Counted from the stretch's first letter, positions 23,203-35,330 are shown. The stretch is 64,000 nt of DNA from Silene latifolia (GCF_048544455.1 NC_133535.1:87234120-87298119), one strand, 5' to 3'. Notes: generated by a model from the letters alone, not told the origin. Numbers and translations: made by a program.

Positions 23203-25685
23203 TGTAGATACCTCATTTCTACACCTCCCGCCAACCACCCAGTGATGATTGAGCCGCATGTTTGATACGCGGAACGAATTTATGACACTTCGTAAGTTCA
23301 TCAACAAGTAATAGCTCAAACACTCGAGTCAACCTCACAGTCGTCATCTACGCGCCGATACGGTCATTTTGACAGTAATTAGAGTTCATTTGGAGTTCGG
23401 GTCAAAAACCGCTTCATTTTCTAAAAACCGTTTAAATGCCGAGTCGGAATATTCCGGAGTGTTCTAGAATTCTCTAGATATTTATTCCTAATTAAATTTA
23501 AATATTTTTAAGGAAATATCTTCCGCATATTCTGTTTCACGGAATAAGGAAGTGTATATCTACCGAAATTCCATAAAAAACGCGAAAATCTTTCTTGCTG
23601 AGGAGGAAACCTCTGGGGAAATGACGCAGTAGGTGATGCGCCTCTTCCAAGGGTCGCAGTGGCCGTTGTGCCTTTTCCCCAGCCCTTTTTCAATGCTTTC
23701 CAGAATATTTCCGTGATTTTTTTCCGTATCGTCCGTGTCATTCCTAAACTCCTCCATAGGTTTAGTATAAATAGAGACCTTCGGTCTCCATATTTGGCAC
23801 GCGAGTGTTCCGCCCCTTATTTCTCTCTCTTTGCATTCTAGACTACGCTATTGCTTTCGACGCCTACGTGCTTGATCAATCGACCACGTAAGCTCAGATC
23901 ATTCTGAGTCCCAGTCACGTTGCATAAACCGACCAATTTGACCAACTCCACTTAATCAATCTAATCAATCAATCTTTTAAATCCTTTAACAAGGGCACTT
24001 TCCGCGCATATTCGAGTCGAGCAATCACTAAACATTAACTTTAGTCAATCTCGTTTCGTCGAACATATAAGTCTGAGGGTGTAAAAACCTATTTATTTAT
24101 TGTACTTTTATTTTGTATCGTCTAATGTAAGGTCTATATCAAAAGCACGTTCAAAACCGTCCTAAAATCCATCTTTTAAAACCGTATTTACAAAATAGCG
24201 GAGGTCTGACGTCGAGAAGAAACTCAGGAGCAGCTGCGCCTCTTCGAAGAGTCGCAGCACCTGCTGCGCCTCTTCTTGAGGCTGCCGCTGCTCCTGCTCT
24301 TCTTCTTCTTCCTCGACCTTCTGCAATTTTCTGTTTTTCTCTTATTCTTTCGTTTCTTTTGTTTGTTTCAGTACATAAACATGATTTTAATAATTCCTTT
24401 TCAAATTATAATGCATAGTTCGACATAAATCCTTTATAATTCAATATTTGCGGGTTTTCGTCATCTTTTCAAACCCGGATTTTAAAGGGTCGATTTCCTC
24501 ATACCGATTCTCTGGAAATCGTCATTGGTACATAGTTTTCCTTATTTATTTTCAATTTATCAAAATTAATTCCGTTTTCAAGTTCAAATTTTCGACCTTT
24601 ATAAAACCCGACATCGTATAATCATTAATAATGTAAATCACTGTATTACTTTGTTTAACTCGTTCTTTAATTTGAGTTGTGATGATATTAGTATGTACAT
24701 AAACATGCTAAATCACTTCAACTCGAGTCTTAAATCAATAATCGACCTTAAATTTACCAATGAACATGAACAATTTGCGATTCTGACTTCACAACCAGAA
24801 TCCAACTCAAGAACAGACACAGGAAGTGTTGCGCCTCTTCCAGAGAACGCAGCAGATGCTGCGCCTGTTCTGGGTTGGCTTCTGTCCCTAAACTCTTTCT
24901 CGCTTTGACGTAGCTCTTAATTACAGTTTAAATCGACTATTATCCGTATTACCACCTCTAATCTGACATATTTTCATACTTTAATTCCTAATTTTATTTT
25001 CTTCTTCAAAATCTCGTTTTGAGTCTGCTTTTGACGTAGATCAAATAAACTTTATAATTATTATAATTTTAATTATTTTAATTCATTTATTCTTATCTTG
25101 TATGATTTATTTCCTTGGCTTTCACATGTAATTAATCTAACATCAACTTCGACCCAATTGTTTGCTAAAATATATGTTAACCGACATAGTCTAATTTCAC
25201 ATGCTAGGATTAATCTATGTTTGTTGCATTGCATGCATTACATCGACGACATATCGAATATGAACAATTTCCCTAATCATTAGTAGAGGCCGCTATCGAG
25301 GCGGGCGGGATTAGGTGTTCGATTAAAGAGCTTCCTAATACGTACCCTCACCCCTTACTCCAGTTATCTCTGGACATCCGTGTACATTGACATCTTCGAG
25401 AGTCATTCTAGACATATAATGCTAAGGGTAATGAGTTATTAGTGTCTATGTCACTACTTTCTGTCTTGACATGACACGAGGTATTCGAACGGTTTTCAAT
25501 TTTTCCACAATAAATTGGTGGCGACTCCACAAATGCAGGCTTATTCAACCTTTCACCGGTTTCAATGCCTCACAAATCGGTAGCGGCCCATGACGTGCTT
25601 TGGCAAACCAAGGTTCCGTGGGAGAAGTGCCGCTGCCTCGAGACCAACGCGCGGGTGCACGCGGCGCAGGTGGCCCATGTCCACA
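23203..25685 (+). repeat. 3' LTR of element C
   Basis: This 2483-bp LTR runs from TGTAGATACCTCATTTC to GCCCATGTCCACA. A TATA box (TATAAATAG) lies at 23766-23774. It is related to LTR A but has about 100 bp more near the 3' end (25540-25670) and a different GC-rich module at about 23622-23690. Further modules lie at about 24226-24300 and 24816-24870. The word TGGCGACTCCAC lies inside it at 25519-25530. Confidence 0.88.
23766..23774 (+). promoter_or_regulatory. TATA-like box of LTR C
   Basis: TATAAATAGAGACC lies 560 bp into the LTR, at the same relative place as in LTR A. Confidence 0.6.
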
Positions 25686-26716
25686 ATCCAGAAATTGTTT
25701 TTTTACAGGGACCCTTTTGTAGCTTTTCGTGGATGCGAAAAACCGTTAGGAATTTCTCCGTTAACCCCTTTTTTAGCGGGTTTGTTATGGTCAAAATCGA
25801 TCCCGCTTACGACTAATGGTGAGTGTAGGCTGAACAAATAACCCCGTGAACGGGCCTAGAAAATATTCCAAGTTATTTTTATTAAAAAAGAAAATGAAAA
25901 GCAAAAGTTGTAAATTTTTGATACGAAGTGTAATACACGTGGGATACTAGTTCATACCTATGTTACTTGACACTTCAATTTGGTCACATGTCGTGTGTCC
26001 CACATGACAAACACTCCAACACTTAATTTTAGATTAAACGGGAAAATTACTTTATTCGTCACTTCGACAATTTGTACTATGTCCGACCTTAGAGCCGAGT
26101 TAGAGTAATAAGTCCATAGAGTAAGATGAATAAAAGAATATTAACAACACAAATTCTTGTTTAAGACGAAAAAATCCGTCTTAAACCTTAAGACGAGTCA
26201 AATAGATACCAAAATGGCAGGACAAAGATGTCTAGAAAATGTCAAAAAGTTTTATTCCTATTATCATCAAGTGTTAGTATTTGAATCCGTTTTACAGATT
26301 AGACGAATACTCCATTTTAAATAAGACCTATTTTATAAACAAGAGTAAAGAAACAAATTTTAATGTTTGTAATTGATTATCGATTACAAAGTTAAGTGTT
26401 TTATTGAGCACTAATTTTGAATGTTTGTAATTAATTATCAATTTATTAAATGATTTAATATTGAATAATGGATAGTTATCTCATGTTTATGTCCCATATG
26501 CTCAATTTCACAAATAGACGTCGCATCCTAGACATGACTACCGAGTCTATTAGATAAAGTACTGTACAAATTATAATGCTAGACTTTACTTTTTCTTCGA
26601 AGCTTTGTTTTTTTGTTATGGTATGTTAAGTGAGAGGAGGTTCTTATTATATGAGGTGTTCTAGGTAAATAGATAAACACAAATACTCTAAAAACACAAA
26701 TAAAAACACTAACAAA
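25686..26716. other. Intergenic or decayed element sequence, no gene
   Basis: Only short frames occur and no domain is recognisable. It is probably the target into which element C inserted, or the decayed interior of the Athila-type element whose LTR starts at 26750. At about 26145-26352 the ends ttcttgtttaagacg and its imperfect reverse (ataaacaagag) suggest a small decayed MITE. Confidence 0.4.
26145..26352. mobile_element. Possible decayed MITE
   Basis: The left end reads cttgtttaagacg with inner taagacg repeats; the right end reads taagacctattttataaacaag. The terminal inverted repeats are imperfect and I could not define a TSD. Confidence 0.3.
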
Positions 26717-26723
26717 ACTGATA

Positions 26724-26744
26724 CCTTCCTCGGCAATGACGTCA
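26724..26744 (-). other. Decayed Athila-type PBS
   Basis: The minus strand reads TGACGTCATTGCCGAGGAAGG. Compared with the tRNA-Asp type site TGGCGCCGTTGCCGGGGA, the changes are transitions, mostly at CpG or CNG sites. They fit methylated-cytosine decay in an old copy. Confidence 0.65.
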
Positions 26745-26938
26745 AAATTTGACTCGTCTAAAACATCGCAATTAAAAGCGGTCAAATTCCAATTTATAAC
26801 CTCACTAAATGCTTACTAAAGACTCAAAAAGTAAAGCCGAAAGCAAGGGTTGAACCCAAGTGAAGAGGGATTTGTTATCGCTTTCCAAATGCATAAATAG
26901 AACAATTGCAATTAAATAAAAGGCAAGTATGTAAAAGA

Positions 26939-26955
26939 GGGGGGGGGGGGGGGGG
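26939..26955. repeat. Poly-G run (17 bases)
   Basis: An uninterrupted G17 follows aaaaga. Such a tract can form quadruplex structure and is a common place for read-length errors. Confidence 0.9.
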
Positions 26956-27557
26956 TTTGATTTTTAAAGTCACATCTTAAACAAGAGTAAGGGACAAGTA
27001 ACAAACAAGCAATCAGTCAATTGTAAGATGGAAACATATCAATTTTAAGAAGCACTTAACTCAATCACATTGATGAACCTCTACTGGTTGATCCTTGACA
27101 CAAATAATTCCCCAATTAATTATTATTACCTTATTGTGGAAATTACTCTCTTAAACCTCCTTAATAGTGGTTAATGACAAGGAATGACACTTAATCAATC
27201 ATCAACCCAACTCATTAACATAATCAGAGTAGAAATCACATACATTGGTTTAATTAACAAGAAGATAAAAGTTTGAGAGATTCAATAAGGGTAACTAGAC
27301 ACAATGAACACAATTAATGTCTAAATGCAAGTTAACCCCTTTCTTGTAGATCAAGTTAGGAGGAAATCACACTCACTAATTAAAGCACAAGATGCTTTAA
27401 TAGAATTGCAAGGAAATCACACTTAATAATTCTAACAACAACGAATAAAAGAAATTGATAAGATAAAGCAACAAGGAAATCACACTTAATTACTTTAATC
27501 AAACAATAATTCCAAGATCCAACATTAAACACAAGGGATTAACAATAATAATAACAA

Positions 27558-27943
27558 GGGCTTTTTTTGATAACTTATACCTTGAATATCTCCCTTTTTC
27601 AAATCTTATACCTAAGATAACTTTCCTTAAAATCTTATACCTAAAATAACATTTTCTTCCAAACTTGATACCAAATCTCGAAAAAAGCCTTGAATTAACG
27701 ATCTTGCCCTTACTATTTAAACATCACCCTTTCCCCCCGCCTATTAACCCACACATCCACGATTACAAATACTAAAAATCATCAAATTAGTAATGGCAAA
27801 ATCATCAATTTATTGCTTTTTTTAAAGATTTGGTACCAAGTTTAGAAGAAATATTATTTTAGGTATAAGATTTGAAAGAAATATATCTTAGGTGTAAGAT
27901 TTGAAAAAGTGAGTTATTCAAGGTATAAGTTATCAAAAAACCC
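27558..27943. mobile_element. Mutator-like MITE (long TIR, 9-bp TSD)
   Basis: This 386-bp element has terminal inverted repeats of about 125 bp, with outer ends gggcttttttt..gataacttatacc and ggtataagttatc..aaaaaaccc. It is flanked by a perfect 9-bp TSD, taataacaa (27549-27557 and 27944-27952). A 9-bp TSD with long TIRs is the Mutator signature. There is no coding capacity. Confidence 0.88.
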
Positions 27944-28706
27944 TAATAACAATTAGAGAAAGATTAGAGTGTCTTACAACCAAATGATTACACCTTTAGG
28001 ATTGGATTAAGAAAATGGATTAGTTCTCCATTCTAGATCTAAAACCACCATAATAATTCCCATGATTACAACTTTGATTCTTGTTAAGCCTCCACTAAAT
28101 GAGATGTCTTGAGAACCTAATGTCTTCATCCTTTTATAGCCTATAACTAAATGGGAGTAATGAGCATTAGATTGTGTGCATGGTCCATAACAAAATGGAA
28201 GAGTAAGAGGAATAGGCTCACGGTGAGCTTTTTACAGAGCCGAAGAGCTCACGGTGAGCCTTTTGGGCTGTTTTCCCTCTTTTCTTCGATCCTTTCTCTT
28301 CCCTATGACTTGGTTAGTCTTCCTTCTTTCTGGCTTGTATATGTTTTACACCATAGTAGACTTCAAGGCAAGTCCTTGCCTCCAATCATTGACCAAGCTC
28401 CATTACTAACCCGACATTTAGAAGTTGGTATTTATAGAAGTAAGTCATGTAAAAATCGCTTCCAATGCCCCTTATATGCATAATAAGCGAAATCGATAGT
28501 AATATAATAAGCTTATCAGTACCCTTGAATGGTTTCCCTTTTAGTTAATTTACGCCACTTAGATAAGGAAAATGGCTATTTTTTTGTAGATACATCCTTT
28601 GATTTGTTCATGTGCTTAATGTAGGATGCATCGCCATTTTGGCAAGCCCCGCCTTGCCTTGCAAGAAGGCATTCTACCTCATGAATGTCTTGTTTTGAGT
28701 TGAAGG

Positions 28707-29483
28707 TGTAACGCCCCGAAAACAAGCAGGTTGCTTAAAATAGCTCTTTTTAAACAATAGACAACAACAGAATTACAAGGGCGTCACCGCCATATTTCCC
28801 CACCGGAAAATACAAGGCTTATAAAATAAAACAAATAAATAAACTATTAAAGTTAAAAACTAATAACTCTATTTACTAATTATACATCTTATTCTTCTTA
28901 TCTTTTATATGAATTTCGTCACACTTGGCCTTCCCCGACTGTATCTGAAAAAGAGTGAACGTAACGGAATCAGCCAACCACTGGCTGAGTATGACTCCAA
29001 TGCCTCCACGGGCCTTATGTCATTATTATTAAATAATAGTTCTCATCATATAACAAAATATAATAATGTCAGAGTACCTAGCTTACCAGAGACGAATATG
29101 GTATCCAAATATTTTAACACCTTATCATTCCCATAATAACCATGTATATATTCACATCACCTAAATACCGGTATACCATTACTGAAGAGATAGACATTAC
29201 GTATTTCACATGGGCCAACGCTCCTTTAATTAACATGGAGCAACCGCCCACCTATAGTTTATATGGAGCCAACGTCTCGGCTGCCAACGCTGCCCCTTTA
29301 GTTCATATGGAGCGAACGCCCCTACTGTGTACACAGTTTCGCTTTTCCAAATAATGTCATCTCAACCAATAATCGTATCCTGAATGCTACAATTGGCTAA
29401 TTATACATTATAACAACAACACCATTATCTCAGCATACATTCATAAGACGGTAACTAATATACCATGTGAGCAGTATAACCAT
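28707..29483 (-). repeat. Ty3/gypsy LTR fragment
   Basis: It begins tgtaacgccccg on the plus strand, the reverse of a typical ..CGGGGCGTTACA LTR end. Interior words such as catggagcaaccgccc and catatggagcgaacgcccc form a loose repeat at about 29210-29320. The partner end is lost where the Cassandra-like LTR begins. Confidence 0.4.
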
Positions 29484-29799
29484 TGTAATACCCCATGTTA
29501 ATTGAAGAGGTCCAGTGATAGGCTTAAAATGACTAGTGCTTAAAGAGATTGAAAGTACTACTCATATCAACAAAGTGCACTTTCTTTTATGGTCATCCAT
29601 GCAAAAGAACTCAACAGTTAAGCGTGCTTGGCTGGGAGTAGTCTTAGGATGGGTGACCTCTTGGGAAGGTTCCCGGGATGCGCATGAGTGAGGACAAAAT
29701 GCGCTATAAAGGACCCGTGTTGATATGTGGGCCATGTACACCGCCTGGTGAGCTATCATAAGTAACCGCTCCCGACCCGGTTTGGGCCTGGGTGTTACA
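29484..29799 (+). mobile_element. Cassandra-like LTR carrying 5S rRNA-derived sequence
   Basis: This 316-bp unit runs from TGTAATACCCCATG to GGGTGTTACA. Its interior at about 29606-29685 matches the 3' two-thirds of plant 5S rRNA, including the internal promoter words (agttaagcgtgcttgg, aggatgggtgacctc, tgggaag). An LTR with an embedded 5S RNA and these ends is the hallmark of Cassandra, a short non-coding retrotransposon thought to be transcribed by Pol III. No PBS follows and I found no matching TSD (accat versus agact), so it is a solo or remnant LTR. Confidence 0.75.
29606..29685 (+). pseudogene. 5S rRNA-like segment within LTR
   Basis: Box A-like (agttaagcgtgcttgg) and box C-like (ggatgggtgacc) words are conserved with the spacing of 5S rDNA. 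The 5' third of 5S is diverged or missing. It is not a functional rRNA gene. Confidence 0.7.
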
Positions 29800-29803
29800 A
29801 GAC

Positions 29804-31380
29804 TGTAACAACCACGGTAAAACAAGAATATATATTAAGTTCAAGGTGGCGGAAAGACCCTGGCACCGTGGTAGCTACTAAATAAAAACCGAGTACTCAA
29901 ATGGAAATACAAGGTCTATGGGGAATAAATACCCTATAACCGAAATGAAATAAAAGTCTAAAACAAGAGTCAAATAAAACTAATAGAGTGCGCTAAACAA
30001 AGGCGCTCGCTAGCTCACTCGATGCAACCCCAGACAATATAAGCAACCATCATCCAACTGTCAGTCATAAGAATGACAGCCACAGTCAATGGGGGAGTAA
30101 CTCGGACGTCCTCCCAGCCATATTACATCACGATAAAGAAACCAAGTAATTAAGACAGATCAATAATATACAAATGACTTACCAATTGACTTATCACACA
30201 ATTAAAACATTAGATCATTATAAAATTATTAAAATTTTAAACTAAATAAATCAAATGACTCATTTAACAAACGTAAACTTATTAAACCAGACATATTAAA
30301 AAAGTTACCACTCGGTAAGGTGAAACTTCAAGGCGACCTATCACTGTTACCCTATCCTTACGGTAGGACTATGATAAATATACGGTCATAGTCTAAGTAT
30401 GGCCACACTCTCGGGACAAACAACCCTGATTCGACGATCACCAAGCCTATAAACATCCAGGCTGATGACCCCATACACTACATATTAGCCTATAAACAAC
30501 CGAGCTAACAGGACGACTCCGATCAGCCTAGATTGCCCATACGCACAGCTACAAAGATATAAGTGAAGCGGATAAAATAAAATGATTCATAATTACTCGA
30601 GTCGGTCAACCAATTAATATGAACCAAAAATAAGTTAGAAGTAAATGCCCACATGCACTACAACTCAAATATTATTAGTCAGTACGTGTACTGCCTTATC
30701 ATACATGCGAAGATACAATAACATAACACTCATGTAAACAAATACTAATATAATACTTCCAAATCTTACATAAATCAAATAATGCACACACAATTCTTAA
30801 CATGTTTACAAACTTACTGCACGAGCAACACAAGACAACTAAGACCAGAACACTATCTAGCAAGCTCATAGGCACAAGCCAAGACGAGCCTTTTCAGGAG
30901 AAACATCCACAACGTACACCATACTAAGGCATTCTAGCACAAACCCAAATCCCAACCATTAACCATTCAGGTGACAAAGGTTCGTTGCCAACCCGCGGGC
31001 GCTGCTCGCGCCGGACCATGACTAAAAAAACAACAGTAGCATGAATTAACAGCATCAGGACATAATAACAGTAGTAATAAGAAGTGGCGGCACCTATATG
31101 TCAATGACAGTGTGAATATTAATTGTCAAGGTAGGTGTTTGATAGCTTTTTAACAAACAAGAGAGCCATACAAAACCCATTACTAACCACTTTCACCATA
31201 TTAATCGTATAACCACCATTACAACAATATAAAACAATTACGTACCATTCATCATTGTTACCTATTTATTAAGGCTTAAGCGATGAGCAAATACAAAGAA
31301 TTTTTGTGTCCATATTAGAACATAGAGATAGGGTACATATCGAGCCAAACAATATTTCATGCAAACAACACTTCCCAACA
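29804..31380 (-). repeat. 3' LTR of element E
   Basis: This 1577-bp LTR on the minus strand runs from TGTTGGGAAGTG to GGTTGTTACA. It is rich in scattered differences from 32732-34307, so E is older than A or the copia element. Similarity continues about 13 bp past the TGTTGGG start, leaving the exact outer end slightly uncertain. Confidence 0.85.
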
Positions 31381-32173
31381 AAATTATATCTCATTTGAAC
31401 AATATTTCTAAGGCACAACCTTATTTCTAAGGCGTTTTTCCTTCTTATCCAAGATGCGAATAGGTCGCTCCCATAGGTCAGGTTAGGCTTAATCTCCAAG
31501 ACTTCAGTCTGTAGGACGTGACTAGGGTCGCTAATGTACTTCCTTAACTGAGAAACATGGAACACGTGATGAAGGTTTCCAAGATTAGCTGGCAACTCCA
31601 ACTTGTATGCCACCGGACCAATTCTCTTGATCATCTCATAAGGACCAACATATTTAGGACTCAACTTCCCTTTGATCCAAACCTTTTAACACCCTTCATC
31701 GGTGAAAGTTTGAGGAACACGTTGTCACCTACCTCGAACTCCAAAGGTCGCCATCTTATATCTGCGTAAGATTTCTACCTATCTTGGGCTGCCTTCATCC
31801 TTTCTCGAATCAGCTTGACGCCGTTAATGGTCTCTTGTAGCTTCTCAGGTCCTAATTCACGGACTTCGCTAGCTTGATCCCAACATAACGGACTACGACA
31901 TTTCCTCCTGTACAAAGCCTCATAAGGAGCCATCTTGATAGTTGCATGATAATTATTGTTGTAGGAAAACTCGACCAAAGGTAAATTCTTCTCCCAACTC
32001 GCTTGAAAATCCAAGGCACAAGCACAGAGCATGTCTTCAAGGGTTTGAATAGTTCTCTCCGTCTGTCCATCTGTAGCGGCATGAAAAGCTGTACTCATCA
32101 TCAATTTGCTACCCATAGCCTTCTGCAACACGGTAGAGAATGAAATGCTTCTCAATGTCTCTGGTCCACTCAA
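31381..32173 (-). pseudogene. Integrase C-terminal half of element E
   Basis: Integrase inserts element DNA into the genome. On the minus strand 32173-31775 carries the end of the catalytic core, with FHAATDGQTERTIQTLEDML, EFSYNNNYHATI and APYEALYRRKCRSPLCW. A TAG at 31775 (after AAQDR) interrupts it. From 31760 to about 31440 follow FEVGDNVFLKLSP, a frameshift near 31670, then the C-terminal KYVGPYEMIKRIGPVAYKLE and NLHHVFHVSQLRKYI typical of Tekay-type elements. The catalytic zinc finger and first Asp are missing because the 5' part was deleted. No chromodomain is seen before the LTR. Confidence 0.8.
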
Positions 32174-32531
<358 letters not shown>

Positions 32532-32717
32532 CTTTTCTCAAAATAAGATAAGTTTAGAACCTAACAATGGTGCAAATCACCCAAACAAACATACACATGC
32601 AGACTACAACTTTAGGTCCTTAATTGTCTACCCATCTCTCACTTTAGTCATTAAGGTTAAGCTTAAATTTTAATATTTTATTTGGCGTTACCGAGTGTAA
32701 GCGTCGGGAGAAACCAT

Positions 32718-32729
32718 GCTCTGATACCA
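32718..32729 (-). other. PBS of element E (tRNA-Met type)
   Basis: The minus strand reads TGGTATCAGAGC two bases after the LTR end, a perfect match to the initiator tRNA-Met site. Confidence 0.9.
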
Positions 32730-32731
32730 AC

Positions 32732-34307
32732 TGTAACAACCACGGTAAAACAAGAATATAAATTAAGTTCAAGGTGGCGGAAACACCCTGACACCGTGGC
32801 AGCTACTGAATAAAAACCGAGTACTCAAATGGAAATACAAGGTCTACGGGGAATAAATACCCCTATAACCGAAATGAAATAAAAGTCTAAAACAAGAGTC
32901 AAATAAAACTAATATAGTGCGCTAAACAAAGGCGCTCGCTAGCTCACTCGATGCAACCCCAGACAATATAAGCAACCATCATCCATCTATCAGTCATAAG
33001 AATGACAGCCACAGTCAGTGGGGAATAACTCGGACGTCCTCTCAGCCATATTACATCACGATAAAGCAACCAAGTAATTAAGGCAGATCAATAATATACA
33101 AATGACTTACCATTTGACTTGTCACACAATTAAAACATTAGCTCATTATAAAATTATTAAAACTTTAAACTAAATAAATCAAATGACTCATTTAACAAAC
33201 GTAAACTTATTAAACCAAACATATTAAATCAGTTACCACTCGGTAAGGTGAAACTTCAAGGAAACCCATCACTGTTACCCTATCCCTACGGTAGGACTAC
33301 GATAAATATACGGTCTTAGTCTAAGTATGGCCACACTCTCGGGACAAACAACCCCGATTCAACGATCACTAAGCCTATAATTATCCGGGCTGATGACCCC
33401 ATAGACTCCATATTAGTCTATAAACAACCGGGCTAATAGGATGACTTCGACTTGCCTAGACTGCCCATACACACAGCTACTAGGATACAAGTGAAGCGGA
33501 TAAAATAAGACGATTCATAATTACTCGAGTCGGTCAACCAATTAATATGAACCAAAAATAAGTTAGACGTAAATGCCCACATGCACTACAACTCAAATAT
33601 TATTAGTCAGTACGTGTACTGCCTTATCATACATGCGAAGATACAATAACATAACACCCATGTAAACAAATACTCATATAATACTTCCAAATTTTACATA
33701 AATCAAATAATGCACACAAAATTCTTAACATGTTTACAAACTTACTGCACGAGCAACACAAGACAACTAAGACCACAACACTATCTAGCAAGCTCATAGC
33801 CACAAGCCAAGACGAGCCTTTTCAGGAGAAACATCCATAATGTACACCATACTAAGGTATTCTAGCACAAACCCAAACCCCAAGCATTAACCATTCAGGC
33901 GACAAAGGTTCGTTGCCAATCCGCGGGCGCGGTTCGCGCTGGACCATGACTAAAAAACAACAGTAGCATGAATTAACAGTAGCAGGACATGATAACAGTA
34001 GTAATAAAAAGTGGCGGCACCTATAAGTCAAAGACAGTGTGAATATTAATTGTCAAGGTAGGTGCTTGATATCTTTTTAACAAACATGAGAGCCATACAA
34101 AACCCATTGTTAACCACATTCACCATATTAATCGTATAACCACCATTACAACAATATAAGCAATTACGTACCATTCATCATTATTACCTATTTTCTAAGA
34201 CTTAAGTGATGATACAAATACAAAGAATTTTTGTGTGCATATTAGAACATAGAGATAGGGTACATATCGAGCCAAACAATATTTCACGCAAACAACACTT
34301 CCCAACA
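32732..34307 (-). repeat. 5' LTR of element E
   Basis: This is the 1576-bp partner of 29804-31380, adjoining the PBS at its left end. Confidence 0.85.
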
Positions 34308-34895
34308 AACATATAGATCATTTGAACGATTATCGACTAATCTAGCATACAAGTTCGCAAAACCGCGACGTATTACCGAGGACAGTCATCGACGTTACCT
34401 TTTAGCGCTTAATCTTCAATGGAATCGTCAACAATGTAAGAGTCGGCATTTGGGTCATCCGAGTTTGAACCTATGTCGAAATCGGAACGGAAAGGCGTTA
34501 AACATACACGTTTTAAAGCTATTGGAAAACGTGTAAAAAGAAGTAAAGTGGAACGAAAATGGTACGACTGGGAAGCTTACCACGAGATGATGAGAATGGC
34601 GCAAAAATTACTGAAAATCGTTAAGAAACGAGAGAGAACGGAACTGCCGAAAAATAGTGTTTGAACTGGAGAAAAAGGTAGACGAGGAGTTGATATTTTA
34701 TGCCAGAAGAAGACTAGCGGCTGACTCTTATAAGAAAAAAACTATTGCTAACTGAAACGATAGATTAGCTACTATAATCTTGAGATGTGATATGATTTTC
34801 AACAACCCAAATTTAAGAGTTGACTAAATTAGCTCAGTTACGGGTTTACGTAAAAGCTTGGAGATTAAGCTTAGCATCAAAATGGTCTTATACAA
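34308..34895. other. Unassigned sequence left of solo LTR F
   Basis: A 63-codon basic frame (34473-34664) has no recognisable domain. Together with 52680-53132 this stretch flanks solo LTR F and represents its pre-insertion target. I see no gene. Confidence 0.4.
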
Positions 34896-35032
34896 TGAGA
34901 AGGATACAGTCGTATCACCTTAATCAAAATAAATCTAATAATATTAGTAACAAATAGCTAGCGGTAAGTAAGGTATCGTATCCACAGGGAGGCGGTAATA
35001 ATCAGTTTGTTAATGTCTAAGTTCGAATTTAA

Positions 35033-35330
35033 GGGTGTGTTTGGATTGAGAGATTTGGAGGGAATAGAAAGAGAGATATAGTAGAGAATTTGAAATTCCT
35101 TGTTTGGATAGCAAATGGGTGTGGAGGGAAATGGAGGGGAAGAGATTTGGAGGGAACCAATTTCCCTTCTCCAAGTCTAATCAAAATCTCTCCATAATAG
35201 GCAAGATTTGGAAAGAAAATGTATCCAAACACCCACACTTCATTCCCCCTCCCCTTCCCTTCTCCCTCTTTCCCTTCCCTCCTCCCCCCTCCCTTCCCTT
35301 TCCCTCCACTTTTGCTATCCAAACACACCC
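35033..35330. mobile_element. Tourist-like (PIF/Harbinger) MITE
   Basis: This 298-bp element has perfect outer TIRs, gggtgtgtttggat and atccaaacacaccc. It is flanked by the 3-bp TSD taa (35030-35032 and 35331-35333), as in PIF/Harbinger elements. It is purine-rich on one half and pyrimidine-rich on the other. It has no coding capacity. Confidence 0.85.

Larger units (their letters stand above)
20474..25685 (+). mobile_element. Element C: 3' part of a Tat/Ogre-type element with antisense PMD gene
   Basis: In the sense (+) direction the order is an antisense PMD gene (about 21510-20510), spacer, tandem repeats (22621-22930), PPT (23190-23202) and a full 3' LTR (23203-25685). No PBS follows the LTR, which confirms it is a 3' LTR. 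The 5' part is missing at 20474, where element A's LTR begins, so A probably inserted into C and the rest of C lies left of the window. Antisense ORFs with a plant mobile domain are a known optional cargo of Tat-lineage elements. Confidence 0.75.
26750..28500 (-). repeat. Old Athila-type LTR (right end approximate)
   Basis: On the minus strand this LTR ends ...TAGACGAGTCA directly before AATTTTGACGTC, the decayed PBS. It aligns loosely to the Athila LTR 3' end (the pattern ggttcaaccc near its end). It contains a G17 run, a Mutator-like MITE and two gctcacggtgagc-type palindromes at about 28217-28260. The outer TG terminus is not clear; sequence to about 28650 may belong to it. Confidence 0.5.

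Noticed and set aside
29606..29685. Functional 5S rRNA gene
   Set aside because: Only the 3' two-thirds is recognisable and it lies within a TG..CA-bounded LTR.
34473..34664. 63-codon basic frame
   Set aside because: Short, Lys/Arg-rich by codon bias, no recognisable domain or homologous copy in the window.
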